A stretch of 64,000 nucleotides of DNA from Bradyrhizobium sp. Ash2021 (GTDB lineage: Bacteria > Pseudomonadota > Alphaproteobacteria > Rhizobiales > Xanthobacteraceae), in NCBI RefSeq assembly GCF_031202265.1, contig NZ_CP100604.1, positions 3,268,501 to 3,332,500 of the forward strand, written 5' to 3'. Within the stretch, counting starts at the first letter, position 1, and each line of letters starts with the position of its first letter. The translations under genes and the position numbers were made by a program. This document shows positions 31,916 to 41,212 of the stretch, piece by piece. Under the pieces are notes generated by a model. The model was given only the letters and a program-made list of their open reading frames with translations. It was not told the origin of the DNA and did not search any database.

Positions 31916-34900
31916 ATGGTTTTTACCGATCTCTTCATCAAGCGTCCGGTTCTCTCGGTCGTCGTCAGCCTGCTGATCCTGTTGATCGGTCTGCGGGCAG
32001 CGACCACGCTGCCGATCCGGCAATATCCGAAACTGTCGAATACGGTCGTGACCGTCACGACAGTCTATCCGGGCGCGGCGGCGGATATGATTCAGGGCTT
32101 CATCACGACGCCGATCGAACAGGCGGTCGCCTCCGCCGAAGGCATCGACTACATCACCTCTTCCTCGGTGCTCGGCACCTCTACGATCCAGGTTTTCGTC
32201 AAGCTGAACTTCGACCCGAACCAGGCGCTGACCGAGGTTCTCGCCAAGGTAAACTCGGTTAGATACCTGATCCCCAAGGAATCCAACGATCCGATCGTCA
32301 GCAAGACCACCGGCGATACCATTGCCGTGATGTATCTCGGCTTCTCGAGCGAGGAGCTCTCGGGTTCGGCGATCTCGGACTATCTGACGCGCGTAGTGCA
32401 GCCAGTGCTATCGACGGTCGACGGCGTGGCGTCGGCCGACATTCTCGGCGGCCAGACCTTCGCGATGCGGCTGTGGCTCGACCCGGTCAAGATGGCCGGA
32501 CGCGGGGTGTCGCCGAACGACGTGTCGCTGGCCATCGCCGCCAACAACTTCCAGGCCGCGGCCGGTCAGGCCAAGGGCTATTTCATCGTTTCCAACGTCT
32601 CGACCAACACCGACCTGCGCAACCTCGACGAGTTCAAGCGCATGATCGTCAAATCGCAGGACGGCGGCTTCGTGCGGATCGAGGATATCGCCTCTGTCGA
32701 ACTTGCCGCGCAGAGCACGGATGCGAGCGTTGCGTTCAACGGCGAGCACGCGATCTTCATCGGTATCAAGGCGACGCCGCAGGGCAACCCGCTGACACTG
32801 GTGAAGGGCGTTCGCGCGCTGTTTCCCGAGATGGAACGCAACCTGCCGCCGTCGATGAAGATGAAGGTGGCCTACGATTCCACCAAATTCATCCAGTCAT
32901 CGATCAACGAAGTGGAGAAGACGCTCGGCGAAGCCGTGCTCATTGTCGTCGTCGTGATCTTCCTGTTCCTGGCCTCGTTCCGCTCGGTCGTCATTCCCGT
33001 CGTCACGATTCCGCTGTCGCTGGTCGGCGTCTGCAGCCTGATGCTGATCATGGGCTTCAGCATCAATCTGCTGACCTTGCTGGCGATGGTACTGGCGATC
33101 GGGCTCGTGGTCGACGACGCCATCGTGGTGGTGGAGAATATCCACCGCCATCTGGAAGAGGGCAAATCGCCGGTACAGGCGTCGCTGCAGGGCGCGCGTG
33201 AAATCGTCGGTCCCGTGATCTCGATGACGATCACGCTCGCTGCCGTGTACGCGCCGATCGGCTTCCTCGGCGGTCTCACCGGTTCGTTGTTCCGCGAATT
33301 CGCGTTCACGCTGGCGGGCTCGGTGATCGTGTCAGGCGTGATCGCGCTGACGCTGTCGCCGATGATGTGCTCGGTCCTGCTCAAGAACACCGAAGAGGGC
33401 CGGTTCGCCAGGATCGTCAACAAGGTGTTCGGCGCCATGACGCGCTGGTACGGCCGCAAGCTCGACCGCTCGCTCGATTATCGTCCGATCACCGGGCTGT
33501 TCGCGCTGACGATCCTCGGCCTCGTCGGCTTCCTTTACATGCACACGTCGAAGGAGCTCGCGCCGGAAGAGGACCAGGGCATCGTGTTTGCTGTGACCAA
33601 GGCGCCGAAATACGCCAACATCGACTATATCGATTACTACGGCGAAAAGCTCGACAAGCAGTTCCAGAAGTTTCCGGAAACCGACCTTCGCTTCGTTCTG
33701 AACGGCATCAACGGTCCGCAGGGCGGGATCGCCGGCATGCTGCTCACGTCGTGGGATGAGCGCACCCGCTCGTCGATCAAGCTGAAGCCGCTGGTGCAGG
33801 CGGAACTCTCCAAGATTGAAGGCGTCAACGCGTTCGCCTTCAACCTGCCGCCGCTGCCGGGCGGGCCGGGCGGCTTGCCGGTGCAGATGGTCATCAATAC
33901 CACCGCGGGCTTCCAGGCCGTCTATGAACAGATGGACAAGCTGAAGGCGGCCGCGCGCAAGAGCGGGTTGTTCATCGTCTCCGACAGCGACCTCGACTTC
34001 AACCAACCGGTGGTGCGGATCAAGGTCGATCGCTCCAAGGCGAGCAACCTCGGCATCAACATGCAGCAGGTCGGCAATACGCTGGCGACGCTGCTAGGCG
34101 GCAATTACGTCAACCGCTTCAACCTCGAGGGGCGGTCGTACCAGGTGATCCCGCAGGTGCCACGCAGCCTGCGGCTGTCGCCGGAATCGCTCGGCGGCTA
34201 TTACGTGCCGACCAACACCGGGCAACTGGTGCCGATCTCGACCATCGTGTCGATCGAGACCGGAACTGATCCGAATGCGCTGACGCATTATAACCAGCTC
34301 AACTCCGCGACCTTCCAGGCGGTGCCGATGCCGGGCGTCACCGTGGGCCAGGCCGTCGACTTCCTCGAAGGCGAGGCCAGGAAGATGCCGTCGGGCTTCA
34401 GCCACGACTATCTCGCCGACTCCCGCCAATATGTGCAGGAAGGCAACCAGCTCGCGATCACCTTCGGGTTTGCGTTGATCATCATCTTCCTGGTGCTGGC
34501 AGCGCAGTTCGAGAGTCTGCGCGATCCGCTGGTGATCATGATCAGCGTGCCCATGGCGATCGTGGGCGCGCTGATCCCGCTGTTCTTCGGCGTGGCGACG
34601 ATGAACATCTACACGCAGGTGGGATTGCTGACGCTGGTGGGTCTCATCACCAAGCACGGCATCCTGATGGTGGAATTCGCCAATGAGTTGCAGCTCAACG
34701 AAGGCCTCGACCGGCGCTCGGCGATCGAGATGTCGGCCCGCATCCGGCTTCGTCCGATCCTGATGACGACGGCGGCGATGGTCACCGGATTGATTCCGCT
34801 CCTGACCGCATCGGGCGCCGGCGCCGCAAGCCGGTTCTCGATCGGGCTCGTGGTCGTCTCGGGCATGTCGATCGGCACGCTGTTTACGCTGTTCGTGCTG

Positions 34901-35011
34901 CCCGCGGTCTATGTGACGATCGCGACCGATCACCGGGCCCATGCCGAGTCCGACCGCACCAAGGAGATCGAGGAATTCGATCTCGGCCGGACGGCGCTGA
35001 AGCCGACCTGA
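31916..35011 (+). CDS. RND multidrug efflux transporter, AcrB/MexB (HAE1) type
   Basis: 1031 residues, the usual size. N-terminal FTDLFIKRPVLSVVVSLLIL, twelve membrane helices and two large periplasmic loops. The proton-relay aspartate pair is present in LAIGLVVDDAIVVVENIHRH (near residue 400), with a matching lysine-bearing fourth-quarter helix (LLTLVGLITKHGILMVEF). The pump expels hydrophobic or amphiphilic compounds using the proton gradient, as a tripartite complex with the adaptor at 30704. Gap to the adaptor gene is 18 bp. A GC-rich stem-loop follows at 35042. Confidence 0.94.
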   Translation: MVFTDLFIKRPVLSVVVSLLILLIGLRAATTLPIRQYPKLSNTVVTVTTVYPGAAADMIQGFITTPIEQAVASAEGIDYITSSSVLGTSTIQVFVKLNFDPNQALTEVLAKVNSVRYLIPKESNDPIVSKTTGDTIAVMYLGFSSEELSGSAISDYLTRVVQPVLSTVDGVASADILGGQTFAMRLWLDPVKMAGRGVSPNDVSLAIAANNFQAAAGQAKGYFIVSNVSTNTDLRNLDEFKRMIVKSQDGGFVRIEDIASVELAAQSTDASVAFNGEHAIFIGIKATPQGNPLTLVKGVRALFPEMERNLPPSMKMKVAYDSTKFIQSSINEVEKTLGEAVLIVVVVIFLFLASFRSVVIPVVTIPLSLVGVCSLMLIMGFSINLLTLLAMVLAIGLVVDDAIVVVENIHRHLEEGKSPVQASLQGAREIVGPVISMTITLAAVYAPIGFLGGLTGSLFREFAFTLAGSVIVSGVIALTLSPMMCSVLLKNTEEGRFARIVNKVFGAMTRWYGRKLDRSLDYRPITGLFALTILGLVGFLYMHTSKELAPEEDQGIVFAVTKAPKYANIDYIDYYGEKLDKQFQKFPETDLRFVLNGINGPQGGIAGMLLTSWDERTRSSIKLKPLVQAELSKIEGVNAFAFNLPPLPGGPGGLPVQMVINTTAGFQAVYEQMDKLKAAARKSGLFIVSDSDLDFNQPVVRIKVDRSKASNLGINMQQVGNTLATLLGGNYVNRFNLEGRSYQVIPQVPRSLRLSPESLGGYYVPTNTGQLVPISTIVSIETGTDPNALTHYNQLNSATFQAVPMPGVTVGQAVDFLEGEARKMPSGFSHDYLADSRQYVQEGNQLAITFGFALIIIFLVLAAQFESLRDPLVIMISVPMAIVGALIPLFFGVATMNIYTQVGLLTLVGLITKHGILMVEFANELQLNEGLDRRSAIEMSARIRLRPILMTTAAMVTGLIPLLTASGAGAASRFSIGLVVVSGMSIGTLFTLFVLPAVYVTIATDHRAHAESDRTKEIEEFDLGRTALKPT

Positions 35012-35041
35012 GGCCGCAAGCCCAATAGCGTTGAGGATCCA

Positions 35042-35061
35042 GCGGCGGCCTCGGCCGCCGC
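35042..35061 (+). terminator. Stem-loop after the RND operon
   Basis: GCGGCGGCC (35042-35050), loop TC, GGCCGCCGC (35053-35061), followed by GGCTGTTTAAA. A strong perfect stem 30 bp after the RND stop and 66 bp before the sensor-kinase start. The T-run is short and offset, so termination efficiency is uncertain. Confidence 0.45.
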
Positions 35062-35127
35062 GGCTGTTTAAACCCTACCGCACTGCGGCAAGAGACAAAT
35101 TCCTGCGTTCTTGCTAGACAGGGCGGG

Positions 35128-37701
35128 ATGAGCATTTCACTGCATCCCGATACGCCGGAAGGCCGGACGCTGGCGGCATCGCCGGCGGCGGCCGTGCCGC
35201 CCGCATCGGGACCGACGGGCACCAAGATCCGCAGCCGGCTGTTCACCAAATACGTCGCGCTGTTCGTCGCGGTGGTCGGCGTTGCATTGCTTTCCAACGG
35301 GATTTTCGAGGTTTTCTTCTACTACCGCGAGCACAAGCTGGCCCTGATCCGGATTCAGCACGAGCAGGCCGAGGCCGCGGCGGCCAAGATCAGCCAGTTC
35401 ATCAAGGAAATCGAAAGCCAGCTCGGCTGGACCACCCAATTGCCCTGGTCGGCCGGGTCGCTGCAGGACCGCCGGTTCGATGCGCTGCGGCTGTTGCGGC
35501 AGGTGCCGGCCATTACCGAACTGTCGCAGATCGATTCGACCGGCAAGGAGCGCTTGCGGGTTTCGCGCCTGGCCATGGACGTCGTCGATTCCGGCGTCGA
35601 CCTCTCCAAGGACCCGAAATTTACCGAGGCCGTCGCCAACAAGGTCTATTACGGGCCGGTCTATTTCCGCCGCGAATCCGAGCCTTACATGACGCTGTCG
35701 CTGGCCGGCACCCGCAAGGACGCCGGCGTCAGCATCGCCGAGGTCAATCTGAAGCTGATCTGGGACGTGGTTTCGCAGATCAAGGTCGGCGAGAAGGGCC
35801 ACGCCTATGTGGTGGGCTCGCAGGGCCGCCTGATCGCGCATCCCGACATCAGCCTGGTGCTGCGCAACACCGACATGTCGAAGCTCGCGCAGGTGCAGGC
35901 TGCAATGTCGGGAAATCCGGATGGCGTGGACCCGTTGCAGGGTGCGCTGAACATTCAAGGGCAAGAGGTGCTGACGGCCTCCGCGCCGATCTTGCCGCTT
36001 AAATGGACCATGTTCGTCGAACTGCCGGTCAAGGAAGCCTATGCGTCGCTGTACCAGGCGTTGCAGCGGCTCGCGGTGGTGCTGCTGATGGCATCGATCT
36101 TCGCCGTGCTCGCCGGGATATTCCTGGCCCGGCGCATGGTCGGCCCGATCCAGGCGTTGCGGGCCGGCGCGGAGCGGATCGGCGGCGGCGATTTCGCCCA
36201 GCGCATCTCGATCAAAACCGGCGACGAACTGGAAGGCCTCGCCAATCAGTTCAACGACATGGGCTCACGCTTGCAGGAATCCTACGCGGACTTGGAGAAC
36301 AAGGTCGAGCAGCGGACTGCGGAACTGAGCGAATCGCTGCAGCAGCAGACGGCCACCGCGGATGTGCTCAAGGTGATCAGCCGCTCGGCATTCGACCTGA
36401 AATCGGTGCTGACGACACTGACGGAATCGGCCAAGGCGCTGTGCGGGGCATCGCTTGGCATCATTTGCCTCAGGGATGGCGAGGTAATGCGGCTGCAGGC
36501 CGAATCGGGCTGTACGCGGGCCTTTATCGATTTCATGCACGCCAACCCGATCAAGCCGGGCCGTAACACGATCACCGGCCGGGTTTTTATGGACAGCAAG
36601 CCTGTCCACGTCCCGGATGTGCAACGCGATCCCGAATATAATTTTGGTCCAGCATCCACACTCGGCGATTACAGGGCGGTGCTCGCGGTGCCCTTGATGC
36701 GCGACGGCGCGGTCGAAGGCGTGCTGCTGCTGGGACGGCCCAGGCCCGGGCCCTTCAGCGAGCGCCAGATCGATCTCGTCCAGACCTTTGCCGACCAGGC
36801 CGTCATCGCTATCGAGAACGTGCGCCTGTTCGAGCAGGTCCAGGAGCGCACCAGGGAGCTGTCGCTCTCGCTGGAAGACCTGCGCACCGCGCAGGACCGC
36901 CTGGTGCAGACCGAAAAACTCGCCTCGCTCGGCCAGCTCACCGCCGGCATCGCGCATGAAATCAAGAATCCGCTCAATTTCGTCAACAATTTCTCGGCGC
37001 TGTCGGGTGAATTGATCGACGAACTGAACGATCTGCTCAAGGACGCTTCGCTCGACGACAAGACGCGCGAGGAGATCGACGAGCTGACGCATATGCTGAA
37101 GGGCAATCTGGAAAAGGTGGTTCAGCACGGCAAGCGCGCCGATTCGATCGTCAAGAACATGCTGCTGCATTCGCGCGAGGGATCGGGTGAGCACCGCCCG
37201 GCCGACATCAACGCGATCGTCGAGGAGAGCCTCAATCTCGCCTACCACGGCGCGCGCGCGGAAAAATCCGGATTCAACATCAAGCTTGAGCGCGACCTCG
37301 ATCCCGCAGCCGGGATGGTCGATCTCTACCCGCAGGAAATCACGCGCGTCTTCCTCAACCTGATTTCGAACGGCTTCTACGCCGCGACCAAGCGCAAGGG
37401 AGCCGGCGACGGAACCTTCGAGCCGACGTTGAGGGCGTCGACCAAAAGCCTGGGCGCCAAGGTCGAAATCCGGATTCGCGACAATGGCACCGGTATCCCC
37501 TTGGAGGTGAAGGAGAAAATGTTCAATCCCTTCTTCACCACCAAGCCCGCGGGCGAGGGAACCGGGCTTGGCCTGTCGATGAGCCACGACATCGTGGTGA
37601 AACAGCACGGCGGCGCAATCGACGTCGATACCGAACCTGGCGTATTTACCGAATTCATCATTACGCTGCCCCGAACCGGGGCGGCACAAGCAAAGGCATG
37701 A
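35128..37701 (+). CDS. Membrane sensor histidine kinase with Cache-like, HAMP and GAF domains
   Basis: 857 residues. Order: cytoplasmic leader, TM1 (about 42-66), periplasmic Cache-like sensor (about 75-300), TM2 (about 313-334), HAMP (335-390), short coiled coil, GAF (about 418-565), dimerisation/phosphoacceptor domain with SLGQLTAGIAHEIKNPLNF (H610), and HATPase_c (about 715-850; NLISNGFYAA, DNGTGIP, GTGLGLSM). Cache domains bind small extracellular metabolites and GAF small intracellular ligands, so it probably integrates two inputs. It is not a hybrid: no receiver domain is attached. Two receiver proteins follow immediately, the likely phosphorylation targets. Confidence 0.92.
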   Translation: MSISLHPDTPEGRTLAASPAAAVPPASGPTGTKIRSRLFTKYVALFVAVVGVALLSNGIFEVFFYYREHKLALIRIQHEQAEAAAAKISQFIKEIESQLGWTTQLPWSAGSLQDRRFDALRLLRQVPAITELSQIDSTGKERLRVSRLAMDVVDSGVDLSKDPKFTEAVANKVYYGPVYFRRESEPYMTLSLAGTRKDAGVSIAEVNLKLIWDVVSQIKVGEKGHAYVVGSQGRLIAHPDISLVLRNTDMSKLAQVQAAMSGNPDGVDPLQGALNIQGQEVLTASAPILPLKWTMFVELPVKEAYASLYQALQRLAVVLLMASIFAVLAGIFLARRMVGPIQALRAGAERIGGGDFAQRISIKTGDELEGLANQFNDMGSRLQESYADLENKVEQRTAELSESLQQQTATADVLKVISRSAFDLKSVLTTLTESAKALCGASLGIICLRDGEVMRLQAESGCTRAFIDFMHANPIKPGRNTITGRVFMDSKPVHVPDVQRDPEYNFGPASTLGDYRAVLAVPLMRDGAVEGVLLLGRPRPGPFSERQIDLVQTFADQAVIAIENVRLFEQVQERTRELSLSLEDLRTAQDRLVQTEKLASLGQLTAGIAHEIKNPLNFVNNFSALSGELIDELNDLLKDASLDDKTREEIDELTHMLKGNLEKVVQHGKRADSIVKNMLLHSREGSGEHRPADINAIVEESLNLAYHGARAEKSGFNIKLERDLDPAAGMVDLYPQEITRVFLNLISNGFYAATKRKGAGDGTFEPTLRASTKSLGAKVEIRIRDNGTGIPLEVKEKMFNPFFTTKPAGEGTGLGLSMSHDIVVKQHGGAIDVDTEPGVFTEFIITLPRTGAAQAKA

Positions 37702-37760
37702 CCCGAAGGGCCGCGTTAGCGAAAAGTGGAAACCGGTTTTCGGGAAAGATCGTGCTCAAA
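37696..37760. repeat. GCATGATCCGAAAA..GGAAACCGGTTTT-type repeat, degenerate copy
   Basis: GGCATGACCCGAAGGGCC, GTGGAAACCGGTTTTCGGGA and AAGATCGTGC form a worn version of the element at 58883-58951. It overlaps the last codons of the sensor kinase and fills the gap before the response regulator. Confidence 0.6.
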
Positions 37761-37777
37761 TATATTGGAGGCAAGAA

Positions 37778-38167
37778 TTGAGCGTTTACATACTCGTCGT
37801 CGATGACGAGCCCGATGTCGAAGCCTTGTTTCGCCAGCAATTCCGGCGCGATCTCAAGTCCGGGCGCTTCACGATGGAGTTTGCTCCGTCGGCGCCCTCG
37901 GCCTTGCTGCGTGCCGCGGAAATTCGTGACCCGTCGCTGATCCTGATCCTATCTGACATCAATATGCCCGGCATGAGCGGCCTTGAAATGCTGCCGAAGG
38001 TGCGCGCCGAACGGCCCGACGTGCCCGTGATCATGATCACCGCCTATGGCGACGCCGAGACGCGGCGCAAGGCGATCGAGCGCGGCGCGGTGGGTCTGTT
38101 GACCAAGCCGATCGATTTCGCGCTGCTGCGCCACGAGATCGATACCAGGCTCGGGCAAGCCGCATGA
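37778..38167 (+). CDS. Single-domain response regulator (REC only)
   Basis: 129 residues, a receiver domain with nothing after it. Phosphoacceptor D60 in LILSDINMPG, acidic pocket VVDDEPD, conserved threonine in MITAYGD, and lysine of LLTKPIDF. Start is TTG, seven bases after GGAGG; no ATG alternative keeps the VYILVVDDE strand. A stand-alone receiver can act as a phosphate shuttle or bind a partner. It overlaps the REC-cyclase gene by 4 bp, so it is made with it and presumably works in the same relay. Confidence 0.9.
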   Translation: MSVYILVVDDEPDVEALFRQQFRRDLKSGRFTMEFAPSAPSALLRAAEIRDPSLILILSDINMPGMSGLEMLPKVRAERPDVPVIMITAYGDAETRRKAIERGAVGLLTKPIDFALLRHEIDTRLGQAA

Positions 38168-39414
38168 CCGCAACCATCCTCGTCGTCGATGACGAGCCCG
38201 ATCTCGAGGCTCTGGTACTGCAAAAATTCCGCCGGCAGATCCGCGACGGCGCGATGACCTTTGTGTTCGCGCATGACGGCATCGAGGCGCTGGCCTCGAT
38301 CGAGCAACATCCGCATGTCGACATGGTGGTGTCCGACATCAACATGCCCCGGATGGACGGGCTGTCGCTGTTGCAAAAGCTGCAGGAGGCCGAGGACAAG
38401 ACATCGACCATCATCGTTTCCGCCTATGGCGACATGAGCAACATCCGCACCGCGATGAACCGCGGCGCGTTCGACTTCCTGACCAAGCCGATCGATTTCG
38501 GCGATCTCGAAATGACGATCGACAAGACCATCCGCCATGTCGAGATGATGCGCGAAGCCCGCCGTCGCCAGGCCGAGGCCGAGCGCGCCCATGCCTCGCT
38601 GTCGCGGTATTTCTCGCCGCAGATTGCAAGCCGGCTTGCCGCGATCGGCGATAGCGACGGCATGGAGGTGCATTGGCGCGACGTCGCGGTCATCTTCACC
38701 GACATCACCGGTTTTACCTCGCTGGTGGAGACCGCAGCAGCTGAAGTGCTGGGCGCGCTGCTCAACGAATATGTCGGCGGGATGACCGATGTCGTGTTCG
38801 CCCATGAGGGGACGGTCGCCAAAATCATCGGCGATGCGATCCAGATTCTGTTCAACGCGCCGGGAGAACAGCCGGATTATGCCAGGCGCGCGATCGCCTG
38901 CGCGCATGATCTCGACATCTGGGCCCAGGCGTTCCGCGAACGCTGGAAGGCGAAGGGCGTGAATTTCGGCGCCACCCGGATCGGCGTTCACGCCGGTCCG
39001 GCGCTGGTCGGGAATTTCGGCGGCAGCCGGTTCTTCGACTACACCGCCTATGGCGACACCATCAACACCGCAGCACGGCTCGAGGCCGCCAACAAGTTCC
39101 TGGGCACCCGGATCTGCGTCAGCGCCGTGGTGGCCGACGCCGCCGCGGATTTTCGCGGGCGGCCGGTCGGCGATCTCATGCTGCGCGGCCGCAGCGAGCC
39201 GCTGCGCGCCTACGAACCGTTGCCGGAGGCGGTGTTCGCGGAGTCCGCGACGTCGCAATATTCCGATGCCTTCGCCAAGCTCGAGGCCGGCGATGCCACG
39301 GCGATGCCGGCCTTTGCGGCGCTGGTCGGGCTGCATGCCGACGATGCGCTCGCCGGCTTTCATCTGAAGCGGCTATTGAACGGCGCCAAGGGCGTCCGCA
39401 TGCAGCTGGAATAA
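38164..39414 (+). CDS. Response regulator with class III adenylate cyclase output
   Basis: 416 residues: REC domain 1-120 (phosphoacceptor D58 in VVSDINMPRMDG, K of LTKPIDF), helical linker about 120-170, then a class III cyclase catalytic domain about 170-360. Catalytic residues are present: metal ligands D180 (VIFTDITGFT) and D224, purine-selecting K220 and T294 (FDYTAYGD), and transition-state residues N301 and R305 (TINTAARLE). The combination favours ATP over GTP. It should convert kinase phosphorylation into cAMP. A short C-terminal extension follows the domain. Coupled by a 4-bp overlap to the single-domain regulator. Confidence 0.92.
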   Translation: MTATILVVDDEPDLEALVLQKFRRQIRDGAMTFVFAHDGIEALASIEQHPHVDMVVSDINMPRMDGLSLLQKLQEAEDKTSTIIVSAYGDMSNIRTAMNRGAFDFLTKPIDFGDLEMTIDKTIRHVEMMREARRRQAEAERAHASLSRYFSPQIASRLAAIGDSDGMEVHWRDVAVIFTDITGFTSLVETAAAEVLGALLNEYVGGMTDVVFAHEGTVAKIIGDAIQILFNAPGEQPDYARRAIACAHDLDIWAQAFRERWKAKGVNFGATRIGVHAGPALVGNFGGSRFFDYTAYGDTINTAARLEAANKFLGTRICVSAVVADAAADFRGRPVGDLMLRGRSEPLRAYEPLPEAVFAESATSQYSDAFAKLEAGDATAMPAFAALVGLHADDALAGFHLKRLLNGAKGVRMQLE

Positions 39415-39447
39415 CGGGATACGAGTAACAGGATCTGGGGAACAGAC

Positions 39448-40191
39448 ATGACGCGCGATTTTCCGGCCGGGAATTACCGGTTCATTCCGGCGGTGTTTCA
39501 ATATTCGAGCGGCGCCGCCGCCGCTCCCGGCTTTGAAATCGAGCGCGTGCGCTTCGACAAACCGGTAGCCCTGGCCGAGGGCTTTGCGCGGATCGCAACA
39601 TATATTCAGGCGGCGGGGCGGCCGCTGACGTCGTTCTGCGCCTGCGAGTTGCGCTCGCCCGCGGCGTTTACCGAGGATGGCTTTCGCGCCTTCAACCAGC
39701 ATTACGTCAAGACGCTGGCCGAATGGGGCCTGTTCGACGGGACCACCAACCCGGTGGCGCGCAGCAATGTCTGTCCCGAGATCGATCCGCCCGCCGAGCC
39801 GTCGTTTTACGCGTTCTCGTTCACGCGCCCGGGTTCGGGCACGTCGCCGTCCTTCGTCATCGCCGGCAGCGCCGAAGCGCGCGGCGGCGCCGGGAGCTAT
39901 CCCGAGCGCATCGTGCGCTACCGCGATCTCAGTCCGGACGGCTTGAAGGAAAAGGTGAGGTTCACGACCGCAGAGATGGAACGCCGCCTCGCCGAGTTCG
40001 GTTTCGGCTGGAACGACACCACGGCGGCGCAGGCCTACACCGTGCACGACTTCCATCCCGTCATGGTCGACGAACTGGCGCGCCGCGGCGCCACGCGCTC
40101 CGGATTGACTTGGCACTTCGCGCGTCCGCCGGTGATCGATCTCGAATACGAGATGGATTGCCGGAGGGTGGCGCGCGAGATGGTGATTTGA
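39448..40191 (+). CDS. Conserved protein, possibly 2-aminomuconate-deaminase (CnbZ)-like
   Basis: 247 residues, no signal peptide or membrane helix. The sequence (YRFIPAVFQYSSGAAAAPGF, ALAEGFARIATYIQAAGRPL) and the length recall the proteins annotated as 2-amino-5-chloromuconate deaminase CnbZ, a distant RidA/YjgF relative. I place it there from memory of the pattern only. None of the surrounding genes belongs to an aromatic-amine pathway, so the substrate would be different or unknown. ATG 39448 follows AACAGGATCTGGGGAACAG. It lies 33 bp after the cyclase on the same strand and may share its transcript. Confidence 0.5.
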   Translation: MTRDFPAGNYRFIPAVFQYSSGAAAAPGFEIERVRFDKPVALAEGFARIATYIQAAGRPLTSFCACELRSPAAFTEDGFRAFNQHYVKTLAEWGLFDGTTNPVARSNVCPEIDPPAEPSFYAFSFTRPGSGTSPSFVIAGSAEARGGAGSYPERIVRYRDLSPDGLKEKVRFTTAEMERRLAEFGFGWNDTTAAQAYTVHDFHPVMVDELARRGATRSGLTWHFARPPVIDLEYEMDCRRVAREMVI

Positions 40192-40222
40192 GAGTCTGAC
40201 TGGAGCGAAACAGGCCTTCTTT

Positions 40223-40308
40223 CGTCATTGCGAGGAGCGAAGCGACGAAGCAATCCATTCTTTCTTTGTGTGGTGAGATGGATTGCTTCGCTTGCGCTCG
40301 CAATGACG
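40223..40308. repeat. TCATTGCGAG-type palindromic repeat, copy 5
   Basis: CGTCATTGCGAGGAGCGAAGCGACGAAGCAATCCAT against ATGGATTGCTTCGCTTGCGCTCGCAATGACG. It lies between the convergent CnbZ-like and DppC-type genes, so it could form a shared 3' hairpin. Confidence 0.85.
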
Positions 40309-40322
40309 ATGTTGAAGCGGCA

Positions 40323-41207
40323 TCACCGCTCCCTTGGGTCGAGCGCGTCGCGCAAGCCGTCGCCGACCAAATTGAACGACAGCACCACCAGGAAGATCGC
40401 AAGCCCCGGCCACAGCGCCATCCAGGGTGCGTTGGTCAGGAAGCGCTGCGCGGCGTTGAGCATGCTGCCCCAGGACGGCTGCGGCGGCTGCTGGCCTAGG
40501 CCCAGGAACGACAGCGCGGCTTCGGCGATGATGGCGGCCGCGATCGACAGCGTCGCCTGCACCAGCAGCGCCGGCATGATGTTGGGCAGGATGTGGAACA
40601 GCGCGATGCGCCAGCGCGGGTTGCCCATCGCGCGCGCGGCCTCGACATAGTCCTCTACCTTGACGCTCATCGCCTGGCCGCGGGTCAGCCGGATGAAGAT
40701 CGGCGTGGCGGAGACACCGATCGCGATCATGGCGTTGCCGAGGCTGGGACCTAAAAACGCCGCGAGCGCAATGGCGAGGATCAGGAACGGGACCGCCAGC
40801 ATCGCATCGGTGATGCGGCTGATCAGGGCGTCGATGAAGCCGCCGCGATAGCCCGACAGCAATCCGAGGGGGACGCCGACGGAAAGCGCAATCCCGACCG
40901 AGATCGCACCGGCCACCAGCGAGGCCCGCGCGCCGTAGATGACGCGGCCCAGAATGTCGCGGCCGAGATCGTCGGTGCCGAACCAATGCAAAGCCGACGG
41001 CGGCTTGCGCACCAGCGACCAGCTGGTCGCGATCGGGTCATAGGGCACGATCAAGGGCGCAAACAGCGCCAGCAGGATGAACGTCGCGATCACGATCAGG
41101 CCGACCACCGCGCCCTTGCGCTGGAACAGCCGGCGCAGCGCGCGCCGCGTCGGGCTCTCCAGTTCTTCGGAGACCCCAATGGGAATGTTGAGTGCAGCGT
41201 CGGTCAT
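40323..41207 (-). CDS. Peptide-type ABC transporter permease, DppC/OppC family (system 1)
   Basis: 294 residues, about six membrane helices. The DppC N-terminal region (FQRKGAVVGLIVIATFILLALFAPLI), FGTDDLGRDILGRVIYGAR, and the EAA loop VEAARAMGNPRWRIALFHILPNIMP are clear. It forms the heterodimeric channel with the DppB-type protein five bases upstream. The ATG at 41207 follows the DppB stop; the longer open frame overlaps that gene and is spurious. Last gene of the minus-strand importer cluster that starts at 54639 or 46822. Confidence 0.92.
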   Translation of the reverse strand: MTDAALNIPIGVSEELESPTRRALRRLFQRKGAVVGLIVIATFILLALFAPLIVPYDPIATSWSLVRKPPSALHWFGTDDLGRDILGRVIYGARASLVAGAISVGIALSVGVPLGLLSGYRGGFIDALISRITDAMLAVPFLILAIALAAFLGPSLGNAMIAIGVSATPIFIRLTRGQAMSVKVEDYVEAARAMGNPRWRIALFHILPNIMPALLVQATLSIAAAIIAEAALSFLGLGQQPPQPSWGSMLNAAQRFLTNAPWMALWPGLAIFLVVLSFNLVGDGLRDALDPRER

Positions 41208-41212
41208 GCCGT

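Noticed and set aside
36265..37689. 474-codon minus-strand frame
   Set aside because: Antisense to the sensor kinase with all kinase motifs on the plus strand.
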